Source: Solitalea longa | GTDB taxonomy: Bacteria; Bacteroidota; Bacteroidia; Sphingobacteriales; Sphingobacteriaceae | Assembly (NCBI RefSeq): GCF_002920915.1 | Contig: NZ_PQVF01000004.1 | Coordinates: forward strand, 310,001-374,000 | Length of the DNA: 64,000 nt | Direction of reading: 5' to 3' | In this document: positions 26,211 through 34,082 of the stretch, piece by piece | How positions within the stretch are numbered: position 1 is the first letter of the stretch | Layout of the letters: each line of letters begins with the position of its first letter | Notes under the pieces: model-generated | Database searches by the model: none | Seen by the model: only the letters and a program-made list of their open reading frames with translations | What the model was told of the DNA's origin: nothing | Position numbers and translations under genes: made by a program

Positions 26211-26696
26211 ATGAAAAAGAAGATTTTATATGGATTGCTTATTCTATTGGTGGTTATTCAATTCATCAGGCCAACTAAAAATCAAAGCAACGATATTTCA
26301 GCCAACGATATTTCAAAGCATTACGCGGTTCCTACCGATGTTCGAGAGTCTTTAAAAGTTGCCTGCGCCGACTGTCATAGCAACAATACTGTTTATCCAT
26401 GGTATTCAAAGGTACAACCGGTTGCCTGGTGGCTGCAACATCATGTTAACGAAGGAAAAGAACACCTGAATTTTTCTGATTTTGCCAGTTATTCACCTAA
26501 AAAGGCTAATCATAAACTTAAGGAATTGATCGAATCACAAGAAGAAGGCTGGATGCCACTAGACTCTTACCTTTGGATACATAAGAATGCTGTTTTAAAT
26601 CCTTCACAAAAAGAAGCCATAATAAACTGGGCAAAGAGTACTCAAAAACAAATTCAAGCCGCGAACCCAGGCGTGGATTTTACTTCGAAAAAATAA
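26211..26696 (+). CDS. membrane-anchored haem-binding (c-type) protein
   Basis: 161 residues. One N-terminal membrane segment (ILYGLLILLVVIQFI) anchors a periplasmic domain with a single CxxCH haem site (CADCHSNNTVYPWY) and the YSKVQPVAWWLQHHVNEGKEHLNFSDF segment that is typical of the haem-binding domain family in Bacteroidota. It likely transfers electrons; the distal ligand may be one of the HH pair. It is alone and its redox partner is not visible. Confidence 0.85.
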   Translation: MKKKILYGLLILLVVIQFIRPTKNQSNDISANDISKHYAVPTDVRESLKVACADCHSNNTVYPWYSKVQPVAWWLQHHVNEGKEHLNFSDFASYSPKKANHKLKELIESQEEGWMPLDSYLWIHKNAVLNPSQKEAIINWAKSTQKQIQAANPGVDFTSKK

Positions 26697-26815
26697 ATCA
26701 GTCGGCTGTAATCAGTCGGCAATCAGCAATTGTTTAACCTCTTGAGTTTTGAGGACTGCTGACTACGTACTGTCGACGGAGTACTGAGTACTGCCAACTG
26801 AACAAACGCTTCCAA
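26697..26815. repeat. degenerate phrase repeats between the haem protein and U32 genes
   Basis: The interval holds direct repeats of AATCAGTCGGC (26699-26723 region) and of GTACTG/AGTACTG (26767-26793). The two halves share AGTC and CAGTAC words in opposite orientation. It codes for nothing. Confidence 0.55.
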
Positions 26816-26832
26816 ATCCGCGTTAAAACACC

Positions 26833-26840
26833 TATCTTTG
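26833..26840 (+). promoter_or_regulatory. -7 box of the U32 gene
   Basis: TATCTTTG, an exact TAnnTTTG box followed by C, 18 bases before the ATG at 26859. No clear -33 TTG is seen at the usual distance. A TTG at 26838 in frame with the gene is part of this box and not the start. Confidence 0.5.
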
Positions 26841-26858
26841 CAGGCTGAAATTTTTGTA

Positions 26859-28103
26859 ATGCAACACATTGACAGACATATAGAACTGATGGCGCCTGCC
26901 GGCAATTTTGAATCGCTGCAAGCGGCCATTGATAACGGAGCAGATTCGGTATATTTTGGAGTTGAGCAATTGAACATGAGGGCCGTGTCTTCTATCAACT
27001 TCGTTTTAGAGGATATACCTGAAATTGTTGCACGTTGTGCTCCGAAAGGAATCCGTACCTACATCACCCTAAACACAATTGTTTACGATCATGACATGAA
27101 CATGGTGAAAAACATTGTTGGGGAAGCAAAAAAACATGGCATTACCGCAATTATTGCCGCCGACCATGCTGTAATTGCTTTTGCACGCAGTATTGGTATG
27201 GAAGTGCATATTTCAACACAAGTAAACGTTACTAATGTTGAAACTGTAAAGTTCTATGCTCTATTTGCTGATACTGTAGTTTTGAGTCGCGAGTTGAGTC
27301 TTAACCAAATTAAAAAGATCACTGATGCGATTGAAAAAGAGCAAGTAAAAGGTCCATCTGGCAAACTGGTTGAGATTGAAATCTTCGGCCACGGAGCTCT
27401 TTGTATGGCAGTTTCAGGCAAATGCTACTTAAGTCTTCATACACATAATTCATCAGCCAACAGAGGAGCTTGTCGCCAAAATTGCCGTAAAAAATATACT
27501 GTTACTGATGAAGATGGTATTCAGCTTGAGATTGACAATGAATACATCATGTCGCCACAAGATTTATGCACCATTGATTTCCTTGATAAAGTATTGGATG
27601 CCGGAGTAAGCGTACTTAAAATTGAAGGTCGCGGACGTGCAGCTGATTATGTAGCCACCACCATTAAATGTTACCGCGAAGCCATTGATGCTTATAAAGA
27701 AGATACCTATTCAAAAGAAATGGTAGAAAGTTGGATGGAGCGTTTGGCTACTGTTTATAACCGTGGTTTCTGGAGTGGTTATTACTTAGGCCAGGAATTA
27801 GGCGAGTGGACAAAAGATCATCCTGGATCGCATGCAACACGTAAGAAATTATTTGTTGGTACAGGCGAGCATTACTTTACAAAAGCAGGAATTGCTCAAT
27901 TTAAACTCGAAGCATTTGATATTAAAATTGGTGATAAAATGCTGATCACAGGCCCTACCACCGGAGTGAAAGAGTTTGACATCGATAAATTGATGGTGAA
28001 TGATATTTTTGCTGATCAGGCGGTAAAAGGCGATCAAGTGACCATACCATTAGATTTCAAAATTCGCAAGTCGGATAAGTTATATAAGTTAGTAGAAGCG
28101 TAA
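26859..28103 (+). CDS. U32-family protein (TrhP/YegQ-like)
   Basis: 414 residues from the ATG at 26859. N-terminal TIM-barrel start ELMAPAGNFESLQAAIDNGADSVYFG, the U32 signature with conserved Cys in GHGALCMAVSGKCYLS and NRGACRQNCRKKY, and a C-terminal beta-barrel domain. Four such Cys fit an iron-sulfur site. The YegQ/TrhP branch makes the hydroxyl group at tRNA wobble uridine 34. The label peptidase is historical. A ferredoxin gene follows 90 bases downstream, consistent with need for electrons. Confidence 0.85.
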   Translation: MQHIDRHIELMAPAGNFESLQAAIDNGADSVYFGVEQLNMRAVSSINFVLEDIPEIVARCAPKGIRTYITLNTIVYDHDMNMVKNIVGEAKKHGITAIIAADHAVIAFARSIGMEVHISTQVNVTNVETVKFYALFADTVVLSRELSLNQIKKITDAIEKEQVKGPSGKLVEIEIFGHGALCMAVSGKCYLSLHTHNSSANRGACRQNCRKKYTVTDEDGIQLEIDNEYIMSPQDLCTIDFLDKVLDAGVSVLKIEGRGRAADYVATTIKCYREAIDAYKEDTYSKEMVESWMERLATVYNRGFWSGYYLGQELGEWTKDHPGSHATRKKLFVGTGEHYFTKAGIAQFKLEAFDIKIGDKMLITGPTTGVKEFDIDKLMVNDIFADQAVKGDQVTIPLDFKIRKSDKLYKLVEA

Positions 28104-28107
28104 AGAG

Positions 28108-28185
28108 GATTACTCCGATTTTAAAGTGATTACACCGATTAATAACCTACTAATCGGTGTAATCAAACCTAATCGGTGAAATCAC
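28108..28185. repeat. four-copy inverted/direct repeat between U32 and ferredoxin genes
   Basis: Four copies of a ~15-base unit: GATTACTCCGATT (28108-28120) and TGATTACACCGATTA (28127-28141) on one strand, TAATCGGTGTAATCA (28151-28165) and AATCGGTGAAATCAC (28171-28185) as their complements. The inner pair is a perfect 15-bp stem with a 9-base loop; the outer pair has about two mismatches. Confidence 0.8.
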
Positions 28186-28193
28186 ATTATAAT

Positions 28194-28424
28194 ATGGTTA
28201 TCATCACCTTACAACGCGAAAAATGTATTGGCTGTAATTATTGCGCCGAACTTGATCCAGAGCATTTCCGAATGTCAAAAAAAGACGGCAAATCAAACCT
28301 TCTGCATTCTGTCGACAAAAAAGGATTTCATACCGTTCGTGTTCCACATGATTTTGTATTTGAGCAGGTTGAAATTGCTGCAAATGCTTGTCCGGTGCGA
28401 ATTATTAAAGTAAGCAAGATCTGA
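28194..28424 (+). CDS. small single-cluster ferredoxin
   Basis: 76 residues from the ATG at 28194; an in-frame GTG at 28176 would put the start inside the repeat. Cluster-binding motif CIGCNYC with a fourth Cys in NACPVRII, the layout of a one-cluster [4Fe-4S] ferredoxin. It carries single electrons in the cytoplasm. It directly follows the U32 gene, so it may be its electron donor; this is inference from position. Confidence 0.85.
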   Translation: MVIITLQREKCIGCNYCAELDPEHFRMSKKDGKSNLLHSVDKKGFHTVRVPHDFVFEQVEIAANACPVRIIKVSKI

Positions 28425-28446
28425 TGTAATTACTTATTTTAGAGTT

Positions 28447-28833
28447 ATGAATACACGCAATCCCTCTAAAAATAAACTTTCGCAATGGCTGCTCTCTGCA
28501 GCACTGTTTTTAAGTTTATTTACTTTCCAGGGATTTGGTGCCCATTCCGATTCTTTCCCTGCCAAACTAACTACTACCGAGTTAATAGTTACCACAAAGC
28601 AGGAAACTAAGACTTCTTTCTATTTTAAATTTAAAAAAGGCCTGAATGACCAGCTTGCAAATGAGGGAAATACGTATCAGGCCTTTCAATCGTATTTGCG
28701 TTCAGCAAATTCCCTGACTACTTTACGTTTAAAACTCCTCAAAATCTATAATTCCCAATTCGATAATTTCTTCTTCTTAAAAACAAGAATCGGCACTAAA
28801 GGCATTAAATCCACTTACGAATTCAACTGTTAA
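28447..28833 (+). CDS. exported small protein of unknown function
   Basis: 128 residues with an N-terminal signal-like segment (LSQWLLSAALFLSLFTFQGFGA) followed by a basic, aromatic-rich mature part. No family recognised. It begins 22 bases after the ferredoxin gene and could be cotranscribed. Its Lys/Thr-rich composition resembles other small exported proteins of this phylum. Confidence 0.5.
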   Translation: MNTRNPSKNKLSQWLLSAALFLSLFTFQGFGAHSDSFPAKLTTTELIVTTKQETKTSFYFKFKKGLNDQLANEGNTYQAFQSYLRSANSLTTLRLKLLKIYNSQFDNFFFLKTRIGTKGIKSTYEFNC

Positions 28834-28910
28834 CCCTTCTCCTATTACCAATTCGGTATTTCTTCTGATCAAAAATTAAACAGTTTTTAACCAGTATTTT
28901 AAAAATACTT

Positions 28911-29108
28911 ATGGCCAAACTTAAAAAGTTACTAAAACTTTGCGGGTTGGGTGCACTTATTATTCTGGCTTGTTTTGGAGTTGGAATAACCGGAGCAGCT
29001 CCGGTATTACCCAAAAACCGTGAAAACAGCATTATTGAAATCAAAGTAGAACTTGATGAAGAAAAGGAACAGAAAACAGACCTTCTATTTACTGAACACA
29101 TAAATTAA
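28911..29108 (+). CDS. small single-span membrane protein
   Basis: 65 residues: a basic N-terminus, one membrane segment (LCGLGALIILACFGVGI), a Gly/Ala/Pro stretch (TGAAPVLP) and a very acidic tail (KVELDEEKEQKTD). The cysteine at the end of the span (ILAC) is not in a clean lipobox. Similar short proteins occur in Bacteroidota without known role. It ends at a strong terminator. Confidence 0.55.
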   Translation: MAKLKKLLKLCGLGALIILACFGVGITGAAPVLPKNRENSIIEIKVELDEEKEQKTDLLFTEHIN

Positions 29109-29111
29109 ACT

Positions 29112-29142
29112 AAAAATGCCCTTGGAATTCAAGGGCATTTTT
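29112..29142. terminator. bidirectional terminator
   Basis: AAAAATGCCCTTG (29112-29124) pairs with CAAGGGCATTTTT across a 5-base loop. It closes the plus-strand small genes and the convergent HAD gene, whose stop is only three bases away. Confidence 0.9.
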
Positions 29143-29144
29143 GT

Positions 29145-29753
29145 TTATAGTTTAACTAAATCCGAGACCGGAATAAAATCAATTTGAGGAAGCTTAAATG
29201 GCAAATGTCCAACCATAACTGTTGACTGGGCTGGCAAATCATTTTCGAAGAACAGCTTTGCCATTGTTGATTCGATATCTTTCGGTTCTGATTCCTCAAC
29301 AAAATAAACCTTTAAATATGCTTCTAATCCATTCCATTCTATCTGCCTGATCTTATTCAATTGCTCTTCCGGATTTCCTTTGGTAACAATAAAAATTTGC
29401 TTTCTGTCTGTGACCAATGTTTGCATAAACTCCAGCGCCTGCTTAAACATCAGCAGTTTTAATGGCAAACGGGCAATTTTAAAAAGGCGCTCAAAGTTTT
29501 CTTTAAGTTCCGGTGGAATAGCAAAATATTCTATTGTGGCATCGATCAATTCGGCCCGAGACATGGCATCATGCTTTTTCACCAGGTAATCTAAGATTCG
29601 TTTACCTTCATGAATGCCGGGAAGGGTGAATTCCATGAACTGGCCAAACAGGTAATAAACCTGTAAATCATAGTCTTTTTCGGGAAAAATAGTATTATCT
29701 AATTCGAAAATATAGGCGGTTTTATTCGGATACTTATCAATCAACTCCTGCAT
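29145..29753 (-). CDS. HAD-fold protein lacking catalytic residues
   Basis: 202 residues with the layout of a haloacid-dehalogenase phosphatase, but the catalytic sites are altered. Motif I reads IFELDNT: Glu17 replaces the nucleophilic Asp, while the second Asp (Asp19) remains. Motif II (IVTKGNPEEQ) keeps the Thr. Motif IV reads VMVGHLPFKLPQID: His183 stands where the metal Asp of GDS is expected. It is probably not a phosphatase and may bind a ligand or partner. It starts one base after the ATP-grasp stop codon, so translation is likely coupled. Confidence 0.75.
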   Translation of the reverse strand: MQELIDKYPNKTAYIFELDNTIFPEKDYDLQVYYLFGQFMEFTLPGIHEGKRILDYLVKKHDAMSRAELIDATIEYFAIPPELKENFERLFKIARLPLKLLMFKQALEFMQTLVTDRKQIFIVTKGNPEEQLNKIRQIEWNGLEAYLKVYFVEESEPKDIESTMAKLFFENDLPAQSTVMVGHLPFKLPQIDFIPVSDLVKL

Positions 29754-29754
29754 C

Positions 29755-30627
29755 TTAATCGAGTTTGCTTAGTTCGGTATTTAAGAGATTAACTAAATCT
29801 TTAGGGTTATTTAATGTGGTTGGCTGCAAATTAGTAAGGCAATAAGCTTGCGCTGTTTGAGTAAAGCTAAACTCAAAACTGCCGCTTAAATCCAACAGGT
29901 ACGCAATTCCCTTGGCAAGCTCCTGAATCACCAGCTCATCAGTATTCGTCGAACTTATTAATTTCCCATTTTCAAAATATGCCTCAAAAGAAAACTCAGT
30001 TCCGTTAATACATTCTGATAATATTAGTGAAGGGAAGTTTCCAGCTGAAATTATTCTTGACAACTGCGTATAGCTGATCAAAGGATTGTTGAAATCCGGA
30101 AACAAGGTATTATAAACTGTTACACTATCGTCCACAATTCTAAAATCGCCCTCATTTAAAGCCTTTAAAGGACTAACCTTGATTTTTTTTGAGGGATAAC
30201 CGAGCTGAAGCATTGAAGCGGCAAAATCTTCCTGTTTTTCCAGAAGCTTCGTTTGAGGAACAGCAATTTGTTTTGACTGTAAAAAGCTGAACAAGGCTGT
30301 TTTATCACTGATTAATGCCCATTGATTCATATCAGGGCAAATAATGGATATGCCATATTCCGAAAACAATGTTTTTGCCGGAGCTAAGGCATCAACTTCG
30401 AGTGCTAACTGAGGCACCAATGCTTTAAAATCATGATCGAGGCATATTTTAAGCATTTTATGGGCAAATGAAACGTCTGATGCTTCTGGTATTTGTACAA
30501 ACAGCTCACCTTTCAAAGCCGAAGAATTGGCCAGGTATGTAGAAAAACCGGCGGCAACTAACTCCGTGTAAATTGTTTCGGTTTGAAGTAATTCAGCACC
30601 GGTAAGAAGTATTTTAATTTGGGGCAT
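29755..30627 (-). CDS. ATP-grasp-like protein, shortened and divergent
   Basis: 290 residues. The N-terminal Rossmann-like part (KILLTGAELLQTETIYTELVAAG) and the following SDKTALFSFLQSKQIAVPQT segment match carboxylate-amine ligases of the ATP-grasp fold (CarB/PylC-like). The late part has SLILSECINGTEFSFEAYF and a C-terminal metal strand reading YCLTNLQP where active relatives usually have a Glu-x-Asn motif. The missing Glu suggests weak or no ligase activity, but alignment is by eye. It lies between a LolD-like ATPase gene (6 bases) and the HAD gene (1 base). Confidence 0.6.
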   Translation of the reverse strand: MPQIKILLTGAELLQTETIYTELVAAGFSTYLANSSALKGELFVQIPEASDVSFAHKMLKICLDHDFKALVPQLALEVDALAPAKTLFSEYGISIICPDMNQWALISDKTALFSFLQSKQIAVPQTKLLEKQEDFAASMLQLGYPSKKIKVSPLKALNEGDFRIVDDSVTVYNTLFPDFNNPLISYTQLSRIISAGNFPSLILSECINGTEFSFEAYFENGKLISSTNTDELVIQELAKGIAYLLDLSGSFEFSFTQTAQAYCLTNLQPTTLNNPKDLVNLLNTELSKLD

Positions 30628-30633
30628 GTGGGT

Positions 30634-31317
30634 TTAATTAGATTTGATTTCGGCACTTGAATTTGCATGCACAATTTTTCCATCCTTCATTAACAGCTTC
30701 CTATCGGCCATATTGGCCAATTCTTCATTATGTGTTACCACCACAATAGTTTGATTAAAACGATCACGAAGGTCGAAAAACAAACGATGAAGCTCTTTGG
30801 CATTTGCCGAATCGAGGTTGCCGGAAGGTTCATCGGCTAATAAAATTGCCGGTTTATTTATCAATGCCCGGGCTACGGCAACACGTTGTTGCTCACCACC
30901 TGAGAGCTCGGTCGGTTTATGGTGCAAGCGATGACTTAAACCTAAAATATCCAATAGTTCAACTGCATATTTTTCAGCTTCAGCTTTTGATTTTCTGGCA
31001 ATAAAAGCCGGAATACAAACATTTTCGAGCGCGGTAAATTCGGGTAGTAAATGATGAAACTGAAAAATGAAACCGATTTTTTGATTCCGAAATTCACTTA
31101 ATTTCTTTGAATTAAGCTTGGAAACATCGGTTCCATCTAAAATCAGAGAACCGTTATCATGATTATCAAGAGTGCCTACAATATGCAGTAAAGTACTTTT
31201 TCCAGCTCCCGAAGCTCCAACAATTGAAACTACTTCTCCTTTTTTAACATGCAGATCAACCCCCTTAAGGATTTCCAACTTGCCATATGATTTATGAAGA
31301 TTATTGGCTAATAGCAT
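30634..31317 (-). CDS. lolD: ABC transporter ATP-binding protein, LolD/MacB type
   Basis: 227 residues from the ATG at 31317 (the in-frame TTG at 31323 is unlikely). Walker [11 protein letters not shown]-loop [16 protein letters not shown], signature LSGGEQQR, Walker [13 protein letters not shown] and the H-loop VVVTH. The [11 protein letters not shown] form is characteristic of LolD, the ATPase that drives lipoprotein release from the inner membrane with LolC/LolE; those are not here. Its downstream neighbours are the ATP-grasp and HAD genes, an arrangement whose logic is not evident. Confidence 0.88.
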   Translation of the reverse strand: MLLANNLHKSYGKLEILKGVDLHVKKGEVVSIVGASGAGKSTLLHIVGTLDNHDNGSLILDGTDVSKLNSKKLSEFRNQKIGFIFQFHHLLPEFTALENVCIPAFIARKSKAEAEKYAVELLDILGLSHRLHHKPTELSGGEQQRVAVARALINKPAILLADEPSGNLDSANAKELHRLFFDLRDRFNQTIVVVTHNEELANMADRKLLMKDGKIVHANSSAEIKSN

Positions 31318-31349
31318 ACCCAAAAATAGAAATAGTTCGCCATTTTCAG

Positions 31350-31682
31350 CTACTTGTTACCAATACTGAGTTCTTGCTCATGAATCGCTCGCAAAACTTT
31401 ATCGTCGAGCAAAAACGTTCCACCTGGCAACAACGAAGCAATAAAAGCAAGTATGGTTCTTCCTGCTTTCCATTGATACTCAATAACAGCCTGAATAAGC
31501 AGAAAAACATAGGCAATGAATAGTAAACCATGAAACCAGCCACACACCTTAACCAATTCCGGAAACCCTAGCAGGTACTTAACCGGCATGGCTACAAACA
31601 TTAATAATAAAAAAGACACTCCTTCAAGAAAAGCAATAGCTCTGAAGCGTCCAATAAGGCTCTGACCGTATTTTTTTATCAT
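31350..31682 (-). CDS. DUF3817-family membrane protein
   Basis: 110 residues, three hydrophobic segments, with the family motifs [17 protein letters not shown] at the start, [18 protein letters not shown] in the middle and a glycine-bend [14 protein letters not shown]3817 (YdzA-like) proteins are integral membrane proteins of unknown work. It lies 32 bases upstream of lolD on the same strand and may head this operon. Confidence 0.85.
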   Translation of the reverse strand: MIKKYGQSLIGRFRAIAFLEGVSFLLLMFVAMPVKYLLGFPELVKVCGWFHGLLFIAYVFLLIQAVIEYQWKAGRTILAFIASLLPGGTFLLDDKVLRAIHEQELSIGNK

Positions 31683-31855
31683 CCTTTATTTTTTTGAATG
31701 CAATTATAATCAGTCAATTTCTATATCAGACAAAAAATTAGAAATATGACAGCCATATTATACGAAGTGATTTGTTTTTCCTAAAACCTATAGAAAACAA
31801 TATAACAGCCTTGTATTCAGAATTTATTAAATTTAATGCTAATCAAATGCTCGAT

Positions 31856-32659
31856 ATGAAACCTTTAGCCATATTGCTGGCATTATTGCTACTTTTTGGT
31901 GCTTGTTCAAACCAAAGCAAGAACAAAAGTGATGAAAAACTTATTGCTGATTCAAGCGCTACCACAGAAAGTGAATCGGACACCGTAGCGATTGACCGCT
32001 ATGTAAAAGAAATCAAATCGAAAATTCCGAGGCTTAACTATAAACGAAGCTTACAATACAATCTGGGCGATTACACTTTTGACATAAGTACCTATTTTGA
32101 CAATGATAATAAACAAATTGCTCTTATTGAAGATGGCCATCGCGGTGAATATGGCTACCGCAGGCTAAGTGTTTATTATAAAAATGAGCATCCTGTTTTT
32201 GCCGAAGTTAATGAAAAGGCAGCCATGGGTAGCAATAATCAATATACCGAGGCAAAAGTATATTTTAAACCAAATCTGAAGGTTATTAAAGCGCTGGAAC
32301 GAAAAAGCCTTATTGAGAACAACATCCAGGATATACCTTTCACCCCGTTTGTACCCGACACTTTGGGTTATGTCGAAAAAGCATCATTCTTTAAGCGCGT
32401 CATTGATCAAACGGGAGAGTTCGACCTTCCGTTTGAAGAAATAAAGAAAATTGATAGTCGAGAGTATTTAATTCTTGGCAAAAATGATCCGAATAGTTAC
32501 CATGTAAAATTGCTGATCCTAGCACCCGATTCAACAATTAAAAAATTAAAAGCCAACCAAGCTGCATTTAAAGGCAAAAAACTTGGCCTGACCTGGGATT
32601 ATGAGAACAGTAAAGGATATGAAAGTTTGGTTTATAAAAGCGGGCAAATACACTATTAA
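31856..32659 (+). CDS. lipoprotein of unknown function
   Basis: 267 residues starting at the ATG 31856 (an ATG three codons earlier, 31847, is also possible). The signal MKPLAILLALLLLFGAC ends in a lipobox, so Cys17 should be lipidated. The mature part starts with a Ser/Asn/Lys-rich linker and continues as a beta-rich domain (YRRLSVYYKNEHPVFAEV, TEAKVYFKPNLKVI). No family is recognised. It has no close operon partner. Confidence 0.65.
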   Translation: MKPLAILLALLLLFGACSNQSKNKSDEKLIADSSATTESESDTVAIDRYVKEIKSKIPRLNYKRSLQYNLGDYTFDISTYFDNDNKQIALIEDGHRGEYGYRRLSVYYKNEHPVFAEVNEKAAMGSNNQYTEAKVYFKPNLKVIKALERKSLIENNIQDIPFTPFVPDTLGYVEKASFFKRVIDQTGEFDLPFEEIKKIDSREYLILGKNDPNSYHVKLLILAPDSTIKKLKANQAAFKGKKLGLTWDYENSKGYESLVYKSGQIHY

Positions 32660-32790
32660 ACATTATTTTTTTAATGTAGTTAAAAATTTTAGGATAGGTT
32701 TTAAAAATAAGTGATAAATACTACTTTTACGGCGCAAATGAAATACGCCTGTTGTGTTGTATTTCCCCAAAAAAGTAAAATTATCCGCAG

Positions 32791-33981
32791 ATGAACATTC
32801 ACGAATACCAGGGAAAATCCATTCTGAAGAGTTTTGGAGTTCGCATTCAGGAAGGCATTGTAGCCGACACTCCTGAACAAGCAGTTGAAGCCGCTAAAAA
32901 ATTACAAGCTGAAACCGGTACAGGTTGGTGGGTTGTAAAAGCACAGATCCATGCCGGAGGCCGTGGTAAAGGCGGAGGTGTAAAACTGGCAAAATCATTA
33001 GATGATGTTAAAGCATTATCTGACCAAATCATTGGAATGCAATTGGTTACTCCACAAACCGGTCCTCAAGGTAAAAAAGTAAATAAAGTGTTAATTGCGC
33101 AGGATGTTTACTATCCGGGTGAAAGCAAAACATCTGAGTTTTACATGAGCGTTTTGTTAGACCGCGCTAAAGGCCGTAACATTATCATGTATTCTACCGA
33201 AGGTGGTATGGATATCGAAGAGGTTGCTGAGCACACTCCTGAGAAAATTTTCAAAGAAGAAATTGATCCTAAAGTAGGTTTACAAGGATTCCAGGCTCGT
33301 AAAATTGCCTTTAACTTAGGCTTAAGCGGCGATGCTCATAAAGACATGGTGAAATTTGTTGCTGCTTTATACAAAGCTTACGAAGCAACTGACTCATCAA
33401 TGTTTGAGATCAACCCTGTATTAAAAACTTCTGACAATAAAATTTTAGCCGTTGACGCCAAAGTAAATTTGGATGAAAACGCTTTATACCGTCATGCTGA
33501 TATCGCTGCTATGCGCGATGAAAGCGAAGAAGATCCAACAGAAGTTGAAGCTGGTAAATCAAACCTTAACTACGTTAAATTAGATGGTAACGTTGGTTGT
33601 ATGGTTAACGGTGCCGGTTTAGCAATGGCTACTATGGATATCATCAAATTAGCCGGTGGTGAGCCTGCTAACTTCCTTGACGTAGGAGGAACTGCTTCTG
33701 CAAAAACGGTTGAGGCTGCTTTCCATATCATCTTAAAAGACCCTAACGTTAAGGCTATCCTGATCAATATCTTCGGTGGTATTGTTCGTTGCGACCGTGT
33801 TGCACAAGGTGTTATTGATGCTTATCAAAACATTGGTAATATTCCTGTTCCAATTATTGTTCGTTTACAGGGAACTAACGCTGTTGAAGCTAAGAAACTG
33901 ATCGACGAATCAGGATTGAAAGTTTACTCAGCAATTCAATTGAAAGACGCTGCGGAACTTGTTACTAAAGTTTTAGCATAA
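32791..33981 (+). CDS. sucC: succinate-CoA ligase, beta subunit
   Basis: 396 residues. ATP-grasp domain opening MNIHEYQGKSILKSFGV, AQIHAGGRGKGGG nucleotide loop, and the C-terminal CoA-ligase domain with NIFGGIVRCDRVAQGV. It joins with SucD to convert succinyl-CoA, ADP/GDP and phosphate to succinate and nucleoside triphosphate in the TCA cycle. sucD is not adjacent, which is common in Bacteroidota. Expression features (even codon use rich in GGT/GCT/CGT) suggest a highly expressed gene. Confidence 0.95.
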   Translation: MNIHEYQGKSILKSFGVRIQEGIVADTPEQAVEAAKKLQAETGTGWWVVKAQIHAGGRGKGGGVKLAKSLDDVKALSDQIIGMQLVTPQTGPQGKKVNKVLIAQDVYYPGESKTSEFYMSVLLDRAKGRNIIMYSTEGGMDIEEVAEHTPEKIFKEEIDPKVGLQGFQARKIAFNLGLSGDAHKDMVKFVAALYKAYEATDSSMFEINPVLKTSDNKILAVDAKVNLDENALYRHADIAAMRDESEEDPTEVEAGKSNLNYVKLDGNVGCMVNGAGLAMATMDIIKLAGGEPANFLDVGGTASAKTVEAAFHIILKDPNVKAILINIFGGIVRCDRVAQGVIDAYQNIGNIPVPIIVRLQGTNAVEAKKLIDESGLKVYSAIQLKDAAELVTKVLA

Positions 33982-34007
33982 TTTATCGGACTTATAGTTC
34001 ATAGACC

Positions 34008-34058
34008 ATAGTCCATGGTTTATAGTCTAAATTCTATCGACTATGAACCATGGACTAT
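34008..34058. repeat. inverted repeat between sucC and asnS
   Basis: ATAGTCCATGGTTTATAGTC (34008-34027) and GACTATGAACCATGGACTAT (34039-34058) are complementary at 19 of 20 positions with an 11-base loop. Additional CATAGACCATAG words sit just before it. No T-run follows. Confidence 0.75.
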
Positions 34059-34082
34059 TAGCATATAATAATATTCACATTT

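Noticed and set aside
30634-31317. LolD as part of a LolCDE cluster
   Set aside because: No LolC/LolE-like permease gene is near; both downstream genes encode soluble proteins.
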